Shown piece after piece: positions 54,036 to 64,000 of a stretch of DNA of 64,000 nucleotides. Below the pieces are notes generated by a model. The model saw only the letters and a list, made by a program, of their open reading frames with translations, had not been told where the DNA came from and did no database searches. A program made the translations under genes and the position numbers. How positions within the stretch are numbered: the first letter of the stretch is position 1; each line of letters opens with the position of its first letter. The DNA is from Undaria pinnatifida (taxonomy: Eukaryota > Sar > Phaeophyceae > Laminariales > Alariaceae): positions 2,597,109 through 2,661,108 of the forward strand of contig JABAKD010000015.1 of the NCBI GenBank assembly GCA_012845835.1, in the 5' to 3' direction.

Positions 54036-56208
54036 ATGGCAGGAATCGTGACATAAGAACCGTGACGTTTTCGCGAATCGTGATACTTGTCAGGTATCCG
54101 CAGTCTGAATCGTTTTTCCATAAAAATTGATGTCGGTATTCCTGACCAAAAATAACCGTCATTTTTGTTTTCGACAACGCGACATTTCAGAATTTTAAAA
54201 TCTCGAGAATCGTGACAGTTTTGCCAGGATTCGTGTTTTTGTTTCGTTCGTTAGGAACCGCAAGGCAATGTGAGCAACTTCAAGACAAGTGCACCGCGTG
54301 GCGGTACTCGGGCAGCTGCACGCTCTCCTTAGACGTTCGATGGGGTCGCACTCGTAGCTTTGTTGGTCAGTACACACAGGTCCCACTAGCACCAACTTCC
54401 ACAGTATTACGACCATTCAAATTTTAAATAGGAATACCTAGATATTTGTACACAACGCATCGGACACATCAGACCCCCATAGTAAAAGACATATCTAGTT
54501 CAGGGCAGATAGATCTCTTATCAATATGATCTGCATGGTCAGAATCATGTTACCGGGTAGGAGTCGTACGATCTGTACGACAATAGCACATGCTTCCTGG
54601 ACTCTATCTACACTACAAAGATTCCGCACAACCTATCATAACCACATATATATATCGTAGAATCTAGATTATCTAGATGGTTCACCTGCCCCAGGTGTGC
54701 AACTTTTTACGTGCATTTAAATTTGAGATCCAAGACGACGCAGCGTTCACCCAGCAGCAATCAGCCCATGGCCGTTCAGATAAGTTGAAAATTAAAAAAT
54801 ATAGTTGCTCCGGGGACAACCATGCAGCAGTTTGCATGCTATGTACCCCGGACGGACCTTCCCTCTCAGCGAAAGAGAAACCGGCAATACAACAAAAATC
54901 GTTCAAGGTCTCATCCGGTGTCAGGTTCTAGGCGCCAAGCGGATCGGCAGCCTGCACACAACGCGTGGTGCCCGTCCTTCAAGCTCCTAGTCGCGGCACA
55001 AGCACCCCCAACTCCACACCCATCCCCCCAACTCAACCACCAACCCATCGTAAAGTCCCCCCTGATCATATGGTACACGAAACACCAAAATATGTACTAG
55101 GCACACGTAAGCTTTCAAAAAACCACACGATTGTTCCTTTTCTTTCAAAATAGCAAATTCGACAACAAAAAAGCAAACTTGAAAAAACAAAAATGAAAAA
55201 CAAGCTGCGAAAGCTGCGCGTTCGTCGGAAAACCATCGTGGTCGCAAAGCATCAAGTGTGTATATATACGGCCGCGCCACCTCTCCCCTCACAAACTTCA
55301 ATCGTTATTCCTTGTCTGAACGAAAAAAAAACAAAATCATGGCCATTAGTCCGAAACCCTTTATAATTGGCAGCGGTGTCCGGCAACTAACAACCTGACC
55401 GTCCGTCCGCCCGCCCTTCCTCCTAATATTTTCCTCGCATCAAAATGCCTAATCAACTCTATTAATAGGCGGCTTCCGCGGCAAACCGATACTTGGTGGC
55501 GGAGATATAGATGCAAAATATATGAGTCTATCCGCCACCCCGACCATTTGCAGCTCCTCAACAAAGCCACCATAAATTGCATGCACCTTGATTGAAAATT
55601 GGCAACCAACAACGTGAAGCGATGCGCGCTACAGCATATTACAGCTTTCCAATCCCACGAGCAACACCAACCGGTAGTTTACGTTTGGCAGGGGGGGGGG
55701 CTCTGGTCGACGTCATCCGTCGCACCCCGCGGGGGCTATGCCATGCACACACTGCCGACGTCTCGATGTAAACACCCAAAACACACACAACTGATCTAGG
55801 GCCCAGCATACAGTACTGTTTCCGCATCCCTCCTTACAGCCCCGCACACACAGGTTTTCATGCTCGTGCCTGCAGCCCCGATTAACATGTGCACACTGCG
55901 GGCTTCTCCATGACAAACAGGAAAAAATACAAAAATAACATGATCGTGCATGCAAAACCGTTTCCACATCCCTTCTAACAGCCCACGTACTACTCTACTG
56001 TGGTAGCAATAGCCTCTACCGCGGTAGTCCTTTCGCCGCATGTGCAGTACCGTTTCCACCTCCGTCTTACAGCCCCGTGCACACAACAGTCTTCATGCGC
56101 TACCCTTGCAGTGCTAGTTAATTATCCCTGCGCTACTCCTGTAGTGCTTACTGTCCACATTGCGCTACTAAAATGGTCGTGCAGTGCTTATCGACGAAGT
56201 GCTTATGT
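54036..56208. other. Intergenic, downstream of the hydrolase gene
   Basis: No gene seen. From 55800 to 56120 there are three diverged repeats around CCGTTTCCAC(A/C)TCC...ACAGCCC. Close to the hydrolase stop, GTGCTTATCGACGAAGT (56185) echoes the end of the coding exon (56229-56245), suggesting a small local duplication. Confidence 0.45.
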
Positions 56209-56319
56209 TCATGCGGTAGTCTTGTAGTGCTTATTGACGAAGTCGAGCACAACCGGGTCGGTCAAATGCGGTGCCTCGTCTTGTGGGCAGTGGCCGGCTC
56301 CAGGCAGATCGATAAAACC
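56209..56319 (-). CDS. Hydrolase last exon with catalytic His
   Basis: 36 codons plus TGA: FIDLPGAGHCPQDEAPHL, VVLDFVNKHYKTTA. The acceptor is CAG after a long pyrimidine run. His of GHCPQDE is the expected catalytic base. It is easily missed because it is short and far from the previous exon. Confidence 0.92.
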   Translation of the reverse strand, partial: GFIDLPGAGHCPQDEAPHLTDPVVLDFVNKHYKTTA

Positions 56320-59300
56320 CTGCCAAAACCGAAAAAAAAAACAAAAAAGAGAACAGCATTCAACGGAAGGAGATCGGGCGCGTTTATGATATGCACGATT
56401 TCTGCGATTGCATGGGGGGAGGGAGGTTGGGCACGTTTAAGATGCGCGCGATGTCTGCGAGCGCGTTCTCCATCTGGATGGCGGGCCACCGCATTAGCGG
56501 GTGGGGTGCGTGCGACTGCACTGGCGATGAGTTACGCATCGCTATTCTCATTTTTCGTCAGCAAACGATAGCCCCAGGAAATAACGAACTGTGTACAAGT
56601 GTACCCCGCCAAAACAACCCTAGGGCATACTCCAAACAATACCGGAAAAAATAACATTGGCATTCCAACAACATCGTGTAATTTTGTTTGTTTGTTTTTT
56701 GACTCTTACGGCGGATGGGAAAAAAACAAAAGCTTAAGCTCACCACGCTTCCACGTATACATGTGTCAAATTAGTTTAACTTGGTATTATTAGTGCAGTC
56801 ATGAGTTGAGACAAGTTACTCTAAGTGCTGCCCGTGTCATCGTAGCACGCGAACCCCTGTCGGCCAGACATGTTTCAGTGTCGTTTGAGTGTTGTTTGAG
56901 GGTGGTTTGAGAGTTTTGTTCGAGTGTTGTTTGAGTGTTGTTTGAGTGTTGTTCGAGTGTTGTTCGAGTGTTGTTTGAGTGTTGTTCGAGTGTTGTTTGA
57001 GTGTTGTTTGAGTGTTGTTCAAGTGTTGTTTGAATGTTGTTCGAGTGTTGTTTGAGTGTTGTTTGAGTGTGTGTTGTTTGAGTGTTGTTCGAGTGTTGTT
57101 TGAGTGTTGTTCGAGTGTTGTTGGAGTGTTGTTTGAGTGTGGTTTGCGTGTTGTTTGAGTGTTGTTCGCGTGTTGTTCGAGTGTTGTTTGAGTGTTGTTT
57201 GAGTGTTGTTCAAGTGTTGTTTGAGTGTTGTTTGAGTGTTATTTGAGTGTTGTTTGAGTGTGTGTTGTTTGAGTGTTGTTCGAGTGTTGTTTGAGTGTTG
57301 TTCGAGTGTTGTTTGAGTGTTGTTTGAGTGTGGTTTGCGTGTTGTTTGAGTGTTGTTCGTGTGTTGTTTGAGTGTTTTGAGTGTTTTTGAGTGTTGCTTG
57401 AGTGTTGTTTGAGTGTTTTGAGTGTTGTTTGGAAAACGACATTTTTCTTTTGCATGATGATTCTCGTTGTATACCTAGGCCATGGAATTGTTCACCCGGC
57501 AGCAATATTTTTTCTCCAAATCAATTTTTGGGTTACGAAGGACATGTCTCAAGCTCCAAAAGTGAGAAACCCAGATAAAAAGCGGTACACATTTATTGTA
57601 GGACGCGTCAAGGGTAACCTTCGACCGTGGCGCGGCTACCTCGACACTGTAGTTTTCACGTACCAGGGTATGGTTTAGTGCGGGGTACCCGATTTAAGAG
57701 TCGCTCGGAAAAGTGTAATGTTCCCTCTCTTTATCTCCGTGGCGCTCTTATCTCAGATTGGGTATCATGTTTACACTATTGCTAGGTGTTCCTCGCAGCT
57801 CCAGCACTTGAAACATATGGGGGGGGGGGGGGGGGGGGGGCATACACATAGAGTCGCGACCAGACATTTTTTTTTGGAATATTTCTAAAAAAGTCGCGAC
57901 CCGACAAACAGTTATAGAAAAGTCGCGACATGGCGTACAGTGGGTACCCCCCAAAACCCCTTCCTACACAAGTTCCACGTAAAGTGTCCCTAACAACGGG
58001 TTTCCAGTTGTAGAAGCGTTAAGAGAGGGTAAGCTACGATACTATTTATTATGAAGAAGGTATAACCTCAGCCGTCGACGCATAGTCAACTGAGGGTTTC
58101 TTATTTCGGGTCGCCCGCTACAAAAAGGTAATTTCCATCTTAGTAGTAATATAGATGGGTTGCCAGCTGTAGAGGCCTCAAGAGAGGGCAAGCTAAGATA
58201 CAAGATCTTATGTTGTATGAAAAACGTGTAACAGCAGCCGTCGACGCATAGTCAACTATCTGAAGGTGTATTTTCGGATCTCCCGCTTTAAAAACACCAT
58301 CTATACCTTCGTAGTATTATGTATAGTACTGATGCACTAATAAAAAGCAATTAAGACGTCTCTTACGCAGGGTTACATCGAAGTCGTGGCCAGATGTTAC
58401 AGTACACTTGACAGAGCGCAGATCGGTTAGACCCCAAAAAAAGAAAAAAGAAAAAAGTAACAGTTACGTTTATAAATAGCGTGCAATAGCAACAGTAGTG
58501 GTTCTATCAGTAAAAGCTCAGAGAGAGCGCTACAGCACTACAGTGGTTAAGCGAGATAAAAACGTTCCGAACACACCTCTTTTTAAGTCGGACTATCCCC
58601 GTATTTGACACAAACTCCCTCCCTCCCTCCCTTCCTCCCTCCCTCCCTGCCTCCCTCCCTCCCTCCCTCCCTCCCTGCCTCCCTCCCTCCCTCCCTCCCT
58701 CTCTTTCTTCCCCCCGGCCGTCTGTGGCTCCTGCTCACCTCTACTGAATCGAAGTCGGCGTAAGCCCTGCCCTGCTCTATGGGCTCCCACGGGTCTTCCA
58801 CGCCCCAGGCGATCACCACGGGAACCTTGATAACCCCGAGGAGATCTTCTGGTAACGGCCCACCCGAGTACGAGATAAAGTCGAGAAACACCTAAAAACG
58901 GGTCATGTTATTTAGGCAGGGGCGAGGCGAAGGCGACAAAGCGACGAGCGGCGGCCGAGGCGGTGTTTGGTAAAAAAGCGTTGCATTCCTTTTTGCGAGG
59001 GCGGAGGGGGGGGGGCATGTTGCCCTTGAGGGTCGGCAAACTATGGATGTTGGGGAATCGGATCAAGAACGCTAAACTCGGGACCTGTTACAGTAGGGGT
59101 CGCGTAGCAAGGCGGTGGCGTGCTATAGAGAGTAATATGACCGCCTTATCGGGGGAAGCCGCCTTATTCATTCCAGGTGATGAGTGCAATGCACTATTCC
59201 CCAGTAGCGCCACGCGATTTTGACCGCCTTGTGTCGGGATACCGCCTTACTAGCCCTTATTCAGACCGCCTTATTGGGGGACCCGTACTGTATAACTGTG

Positions 59301-62300
59301 TGGTGTGCAACGATTTTAGTCGTTATACTCACAGTACGGGAGGGGAAAATGCACTACTTTTCGGACGCTATTGGGCATGAAAAACAGGGGACGGTTGAGG
59401 TAGACATCCTTACCTGTCCTGCGGCAAGGGGTGCACTCAGTTTGGGCATGACCGTAGTCGTATGACCATGGACCCTCGCATCCCTACCCTGCCGGGACGG
59501 AGCACGTCGGGTTTTCACCAACCAGGCAGACATTGCTTGCACCAAGCGCGAAGTGCCGCGAGATGTTCGGCGAGTCGCATGAAGGGTGAACTGCATCCCT
59601 CCAAGAACCGTTCGTAAGATGGACTCTGGCACCTTGTGCCTACTTTCTTGCTTACGGATGACAGCGCCAATGAGTTACTTTGTTTCCTGGTTTGGCCACT
59701 CCAGAGGCACAACGGGTTTCAATTACTCTGCAACTGCCTCGTGGGTGCCTTAACATATTCACAGTACGTGATGCTATCATTCCCCTTGTGCGAAGCTAGA
59801 GTTCTCAACCCCGCACAATATGATCAAACTCGATAAAACCATTATGACGACCGCCAAAAACAAAAACAAAACAAAACGGTACCCTGGCTGTCTAGCTCAC
59901 GCGGTGATTAGCGTGTTTTACAGGTTTTCAACCAACGCCAACCCCAATATGCACATAATGTTTTACATCGGCAGTGCCAACCGAGGACCAATATTATTTA
60001 TTTATTTTCAGGAGGGGGGGGGGTGGGGGGGGGGGGGGGGTGATGTTACCCGTGCGGGCCGGTAAAAGTGGTGTTGTGGAACCGGGTTAAAGAAGGCTAC
60101 CGTCGGACCTACTATGTGGTGCTGAACGTTTTTAGTCGTTGTTCTCGCAGTACGGAAGCGTACTTGTGCAATGCTTTTGTTCGGGGGCTGTTGAATATGA
60201 AAGGAGAGGACGGTTGAGATATCATAGACATCCCATCCCCACCTGTTGTTCTCAGAAATCTTCGATAATAATCTTCGATAATAAAAATTGTTTGTTTTTT
60301 TTCATCTCCAACCAACGCACAAGTTGATAAGTTAGAGGGGGGTTGACCCTTTTCACTGCGCCCACGTCTTGGGAGACAAGCCACCTATTCGCTATTCGCT
60401 ATTCGCCCTTTTACTGGCGGAAGCAAAGCAAACCCCGCTTTAGCGCAAAGTCCGCTTTAGCGCGGGGTTTACTTCCAGCAGCAAAAGAGCGAAACCCTAT
60501 TAATAAGTATTCGGTATAAGGGTGCTAAAATATAAGCTTTGTAGTCAGCACAAATTGACAAGTTAGAGGGGGATTGAGCCGTTTTCACCGTACCGGTACA
60601 AACTATTAGTAGTTGTAAATATCGCGGGGTTTGCTTCCGGTATTACAAGGGCAAAGCCCTACGTATTAAGTATAAGGGTTGAAAACCATAAGTATCAAGT
60701 ATAAAAACCTTAGTATAAAGTATAAGGGCTCCTTAAGTAATAAGAAAAAAGGTGATAGACCGGCTACCCCTCTTTGCACGACGCACTTGCACATGACAAC
60801 GTGCACGACTCGAACCGCCTCCAAACCACACACCCAGAAACCCATTTCGACACTTGAAACAGCAGCGCAAACACCACAGCATAAGACCGTCGCACCAAGC
60901 CACACAGCACGCGCAAAAGCAGACAACACAGCAGACCACACGGCAGACACGCAGACCACACAGCAGGCATGTCCCTCATGGATTTTGCCGGGAGAATCAC
61001 GTCGTCAAGCGTTTTTTTTTTCAAAATTTGCCCATCCCCATCATTCCGTTTACTTTTATTTTACAGCATGTCGCGTACATACGTTTTTTTTTCCGTGCGC
61101 TGTGACTGCTCTGTCACCATATATCGCACATGGCACGAGCAAGTGCCACCTCCACATGTGTCTGGTTTCACGCCACACACCCGCCTGCCTCAGTGATGTG
61201 ATGTGGTGATGTGTGGTCAGTCCAGGGTCAATCTTTAAAATCTCACAACCCCGATGAGATGGATGCCTTTCGGGTTGACATGTTTTGTTTCGGAGACAGA
61301 CCATGCCAATTTTCTTTTTTAAAAATAAGACGGCGGCGGCGGGCGGCGGTATAACGCAGCGCAGGAACACAAACAGGCACAGACCAAGATAGATACTACA
61401 CGGCACTGCCCGCGCATATACCGCTCCTAGGCGGGATCGGTCGCCGTACCGACCATGGGGATGATGGTGGACCACCAGGTGGTGGTGGTGGCAGTGATGG
61501 CTTGACGGCTGCAATGCCTTGCTGGCTGCTGCTTGCTGCTGCTGCTAAGCATCTGCTGCTGCTGGGTACAGCAGTAGTATATACAAAGATGGATTGAATT
61601 ATACTCCCCGCAACAATTAGAGAGCTTAAAAACAAATTAGAGCAGCAGAGCTCCCAAGGGATAGAGATCCTTTGTGACCGGTATCTACTCTGTTCCCTTT
61701 GTGACCGGTATCTACTCTGTTCCCTTTGTGATCGGTATCTCCTCTGTTCTACTGCTTCATTACTCCTGATGTTGAAATCTCCTACATTTAGATTTTCAAC
61801 TCTCTTGCTCTCAGATAGAAGATCACACGTACGAGTCCGAGTGTGGGTGATGCTGCCCCCTTCCTTCTACGTACGGCTACGATTCTACTCCTCGTACGCG
61901 TCGTACGCGCTAGCGAGTTGCTGTTGTTGTTGTTGTTTTCTCACATTAACTCTTGTCAAAAATCTAGAGTCCGTGGTCACACAAAGGTGCTGGAGCCCTC
62001 GGAAGATCCGAAAAACCAAATGAAATCAAAATTCGTGCGGCAAATACTACGCTTCCCCGCTTAAAAACGCACGATACGGAAAAAGGCGCACGAGTGAAAA
62101 GGTCCAATGTGCAAACTGAAATCAGCATACGACTAGGGCTAGGCTTCTGTTTCAATGGTCGGGTTTCTGGGTCTTAAAAGCAGTACGTAACCCCTTCCAA
62201 ATAGTACCCACGCTTCCGGGATCAACCAACTAGGGATTATTCGCAGCGGAAAAAGCAAAACAGTACCGTTGCACTTGTACACAGAAGGCTTGAGGGGCTA

Positions 62301-64000
62301 GGGTTAGGCTACGTGTTTACATAGGCGAGCGGCAGCGACCGGCAACGTTAAATACCGTCTTCGAGGTTCGAGCTTCTGCCCGCTGAGGGCGTAATGGAGT
62401 GGAGCGACAACACTCCTGCACTTTGCTCACCTTGACCGCCCCAGTCTCCAGACCCGGGGTGAGGATACACTCTACCAGCTCCGGGGTAACCTGCTCGGGG
62501 TCTCCATAGCATTGCTTCAGGATGTTCGAAACGGCCTTTGGCTGAAACGGAGAACAACAAAAAACAACACGATGGTGAACCACGCGGGGACCGGGGGGCG
62601 GCGAGGGGGGGGCGTAAGAAGTGCCGTCGGATAGCAAAAGGAGCAACACTTATCCGTTTACTTGTACCATAGCTAACCGAGCAATGATCATCATCCGTAT
62701 ACCTGGCGAGGTACTGTAAATTGGTAAAGGTTTCTTCTCAGCGACACAGCGAGCGGTATTGTATTGTACCGGTACCGATATTGTTACAGTTGTATCTCTT
62801 TTGCTTCAGCCACACAACGAGCGACGCACCGGTGTTTTACTGGTGCTGTCACGAGTGTACTGGTTGTTACCGGTATGATACTGGTGCCATTGTATTGGTA
62901 CTGGTACTGTTTCCCATGTATTGGTACCGGAATGACACTGCTACCAATGTACTGGTACCAGTACTACACTGTTCCCACTGTACTGGTACCGGTACTGTTA
63001 CCGATGTACCCATATCGGTACTGCTACCAATGTACTGGTAATAATGTACTGGTATTTCTACCAATGTACTGGTATTGTTACCAATGTACTGGTGTGGTAG
63101 CAATACTGTTACCAATGTACTGGTGTGGTGGCAGTACTGTTACTAATGCACTGGTACTGGTACTGTACTGGTACCGGTGTTACCTTAGCGACAGAGCCGA
63201 AGAAAAGCGCCCCCAAGGGCGTCTCTCTCAGCACGTACTGCAGACCCAAAACAAGCGGCCGCGCCGCCAAGGGCTGCTTGGTGGTGTGCAGCATCCGCAG
63301 CGAAATATTGAACAGGACCACCCCTAAAACCTACAACATACACACAATAGCAGCAGCAGGAGCAGGAGGAGCAGGCGAGGATCAATGCAAACACACACGC
63401 AATATCTTGCGAAAGCCCGTGCCGTGAGATATGCGCTGGCCCCATAGAAGGGCAGGTCCGACATCCGGCCTTCTCTGCCATTAGCGTGTTCGTAGCCCCC
63501 GGTTGCCGGCTGGCCTTGACTGCCACGCAGTCTAGCCGAAATAATTATCTTGACCGTGCATCACTCCAGAGGAACATTATCACGACCCAGAGCGAGTGAC
63601 CGATCAACTTCTTCAGCAGAGAGCCCCGACGGTTTCGTATGTACCATTATACCATAATGCCTTCAGAGGTAAACGAACTCCGTACAAGTTGGGACCCGCC
63701 TATTTTCCATCCAGGAACTACAGCACCAATCGCACGCCACATTGCAATTTGCTCTCGTTTATGAGTAGAGCTGGAAAATAACAGTAGCTACAATATAACA
63801 CGATAACAACAGGCGATAACACATACATGACGAAATACACACGCCCCCACCTACACACGCACACGCTGAGGCACACGCACACACATGCTGGCAGACCCCA
63901 AAACGCTAGAAGCCTTACTCGTAGACACCTCTTTGGGAGCGTCCACCCCCGCCTGCAAGCCGGCCACGCCGCCAACGCTGTTGCATACCAGGAACACAGG
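56209..64000 (-). CDS. Pheophytinase-type alpha/beta hydrolase, C-terminal 197 residues over five exons
   Basis: Exons (minus strand, in order): 63929-64000 (continues beyond the window), 63184-63330, 62431-62541, 58739-58891, 56209-56319 with TGA at 56209-56211. All four introns are GT-AG and phase 0; sizes 598, 642, 3539 and 2419 bp. The joined product has the nucleophile elbow VCNSVGG (first Gly of GxSxG replaced by Cys), the acid region IAWGVEDPWEP and the histidine in GAGHCPQDEAP, so the catalytic triad is present. Family signatures NISLRMLH and FISYSGGPLP point to the chloroplast pheophytinase-like group that removes phytol from pheophytin or related esters; the exact substrate is inference. 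Any transit peptide would lie outside the window. No frame damage seen; likely functional. Confidence 0.9.
56867..57430. repeat. 12-bp minisatellite in intron
   Basis: About 45 units of GTTGTTTGAGTG, with a common T-to-C variant giving GTTGTTCGAGTG. Two blocks (about 56990-57150 and 57180-57350) repeat as a higher-order unit of roughly 180-190 bp. The Gln/Thr/Asn-rich open frames are by-products. It lies wholly within the 2.4 kb intron. Confidence 0.95.
57430..57625 (-). mobile_element. MITE-3, partial copy in intron
   Basis: TTTTGCATGATGATTCTCGTTGT...CACCCGG(C/T)AGCA matches the inverse of 32300-32365. It carries both a GGGTTACGAAGGACATGTC block and a TTATTGTAGGACGCGTC end. Confidence 0.6.
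57780..57840. repeat. G-run in intron
   Basis: Uninterrupted G-run of about 20 bases ending at 57840; assembly length may be unreliable. Confidence 0.8.
58612..58705. repeat. CCCT tetranucleotide array
   Basis: About 23 units of (CCCT)n with a few C-to-T or C-to-G changes, 30-120 bp inside the intron from the splice donor at 58738. Confidence 0.95.
58739..58891 (-). CDS. Hydrolase exon (SYSGGPLPE, acid loop)
   Basis: 51 codons: VFLDFISYSGGPLPEDLL, VPVVIAWGVEDPWEPIEQ, GRAYADFDSVE; acceptor TTTTAG, donor GTGAGC. Asp in VEDPWEP is the predicted catalytic acid. Confidence 0.93.
59010..60250. repeat. Intronic diverged direct repeat (family V)
   Basis: 59030-59420 and 60030-60240 share G-runs, TGTTG(G/T)GGAA(T/C)CGG, ACGATTTTAGTCGTT/ACGTTTTTAGTCGTT, CGCAGTACGG and GGACGGTTGAG. 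Words of GACCGCCTTAT(C/T)GGGGG type recur at 59140-59280. Confidence 0.6.
61922..62126 (-). repeat. Family X 3' end copy in intron
   Basis: (TTG)n then CTCACATTAACTCTTGTCAA...GTGGTCACACAAAGGTGCTGGA, matching 7580-7790. A 5'-truncated copy within the 3.5 kb intron. Confidence 0.8.
62431..62541 (-). CDS. Hydrolase exon (ILKQCYGDP)
   Basis: 37 codons: KAVSNILKQCYGDPEQV, TPELVECILTPGLETGAVK. Acceptor TTTCAG, donor GTGAGC. Confidence 0.92.
62760..63183. repeat. Intronic degenerate repeat of TACTGGTAC words
   Basis: CCAATGTACTGGTA(C/T), GGTACCGGTACTG and related words recur every 20-30 bases from 62765 up to the splice donor of the exon at 63184. Low-complexity array confined to the intron. Confidence 0.8.
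63184..63330 (-). CDS. Hydrolase exon (ISLRMLH)
   Basis: 49 codons after acceptor TTGTAG: GVVLFNISLRMLHTTKQPL, LQYVLRETPLGALFFGSVAK; donor GTAACA. Starting at GTTTTAGGG rather than at the nearby GGG preserves the phase and family spacing. Confidence 0.9.
63929..64000 (-). CDS. Hydrolase exon with nucleophile elbow (partial, window edge)
   Basis: 24 codons starting in frame at the window end: VFLVCNSVGG then LQAGVDAPKE, followed by donor GTGTCT. Ser of CNSVGG is the expected nucleophile. Confidence 0.9.

Noticed and set aside
56837-57505. Gln/Thr/Asn-rich open frames on the minus strand
   Set aside because: They are translations of the 12-bp minisatellite within an intron of the hydrolase gene.

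Overview
This is nuclear DNA from a eukaryote with a repeat-rich genome. Support comes from a gene split by GT-AG introns, Ty3/Gypsy, LINE, SINE, hAT and MITE elements nested in one another, and the absence of operons, ribosome-binding sites or intact long genes. The one host gene (minus strand, entering from the right edge) resembles plastid pheophytinase-type alpha/beta hydrolases, so the host is probably photosynthetic. A stramenopile alga such as a brown alga would fit, but the window alone does not prove it.

Layout. 1-16 kb: many copies of a dispersed family (here called R) that ends in an (ACA)n tail and carries a strongly strand-biased C/T tract, mixed with family S (C-run rich). A 1.27 kb inverted repeat (5526-6795 against 7580-10447) has its right arm split by a 1.58 kb hAT-like element with an 8-bp target duplication. 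A decayed LINE reverse transcriptase lies on the minus strand at 13.3-14.9 kb, next to a tRNA-derived SINE at 12.9-13.2 kb. 16.4-24 kb: mostly unique AT-rich DNA, a TIR element, a tRNA-like tandem pair, a 463-bp tandem duplication and a small LTR element broken by a MITE. 24-32 kb: a roughly 75-bp degenerate tandem array, two complete miniature LTR elements, an array rich in the palindrome CCCATGGG, and a second decayed LINE interrupted by a MITE. 32-36.5 kb: AT-rich, no gene seen. 36.5-41.4 kb: a heavily frameshifted coding relic with a gag-like stretch and, at its end, a clear NADAR (YbiA-like) domain with stops. 44.99-51.60 kb: a complete but dead chromodomain Ty3/Gypsy retrotransposon with 263/264-bp LTRs, itself carrying a MITE. 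52-56 kb: palindromic GACCGGTCATGACC-type repeats and unremarkable sequence. 56.2-64.0 kb: the last five exons of the hydrolase gene, whose introns hold a 12-bp minisatellite, a CCCT array and other repeats.

The most unusual item is a family of five miniature LTR retrotransposons (about 375-395 bp, 84-bp TG...CA repeats). They have 4-bp target duplications, a primer-binding site laid out like a tRNA-Ser 3' end, a polypurine tract and an embedded tRNA T-arm with a perfect Pol III B box. Three small TIR families (MITE-1, -2, -3) are defined from several copies each. Nesting gives a relative order: R before SINE and miniature LTR insertion; Gypsy and miniature LTR before MITE-1; LINE-2 before MITE-2; inverted repeat before hAT. 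Almost everything except the hydrolase exons is mobile-element debris or satellite DNA.
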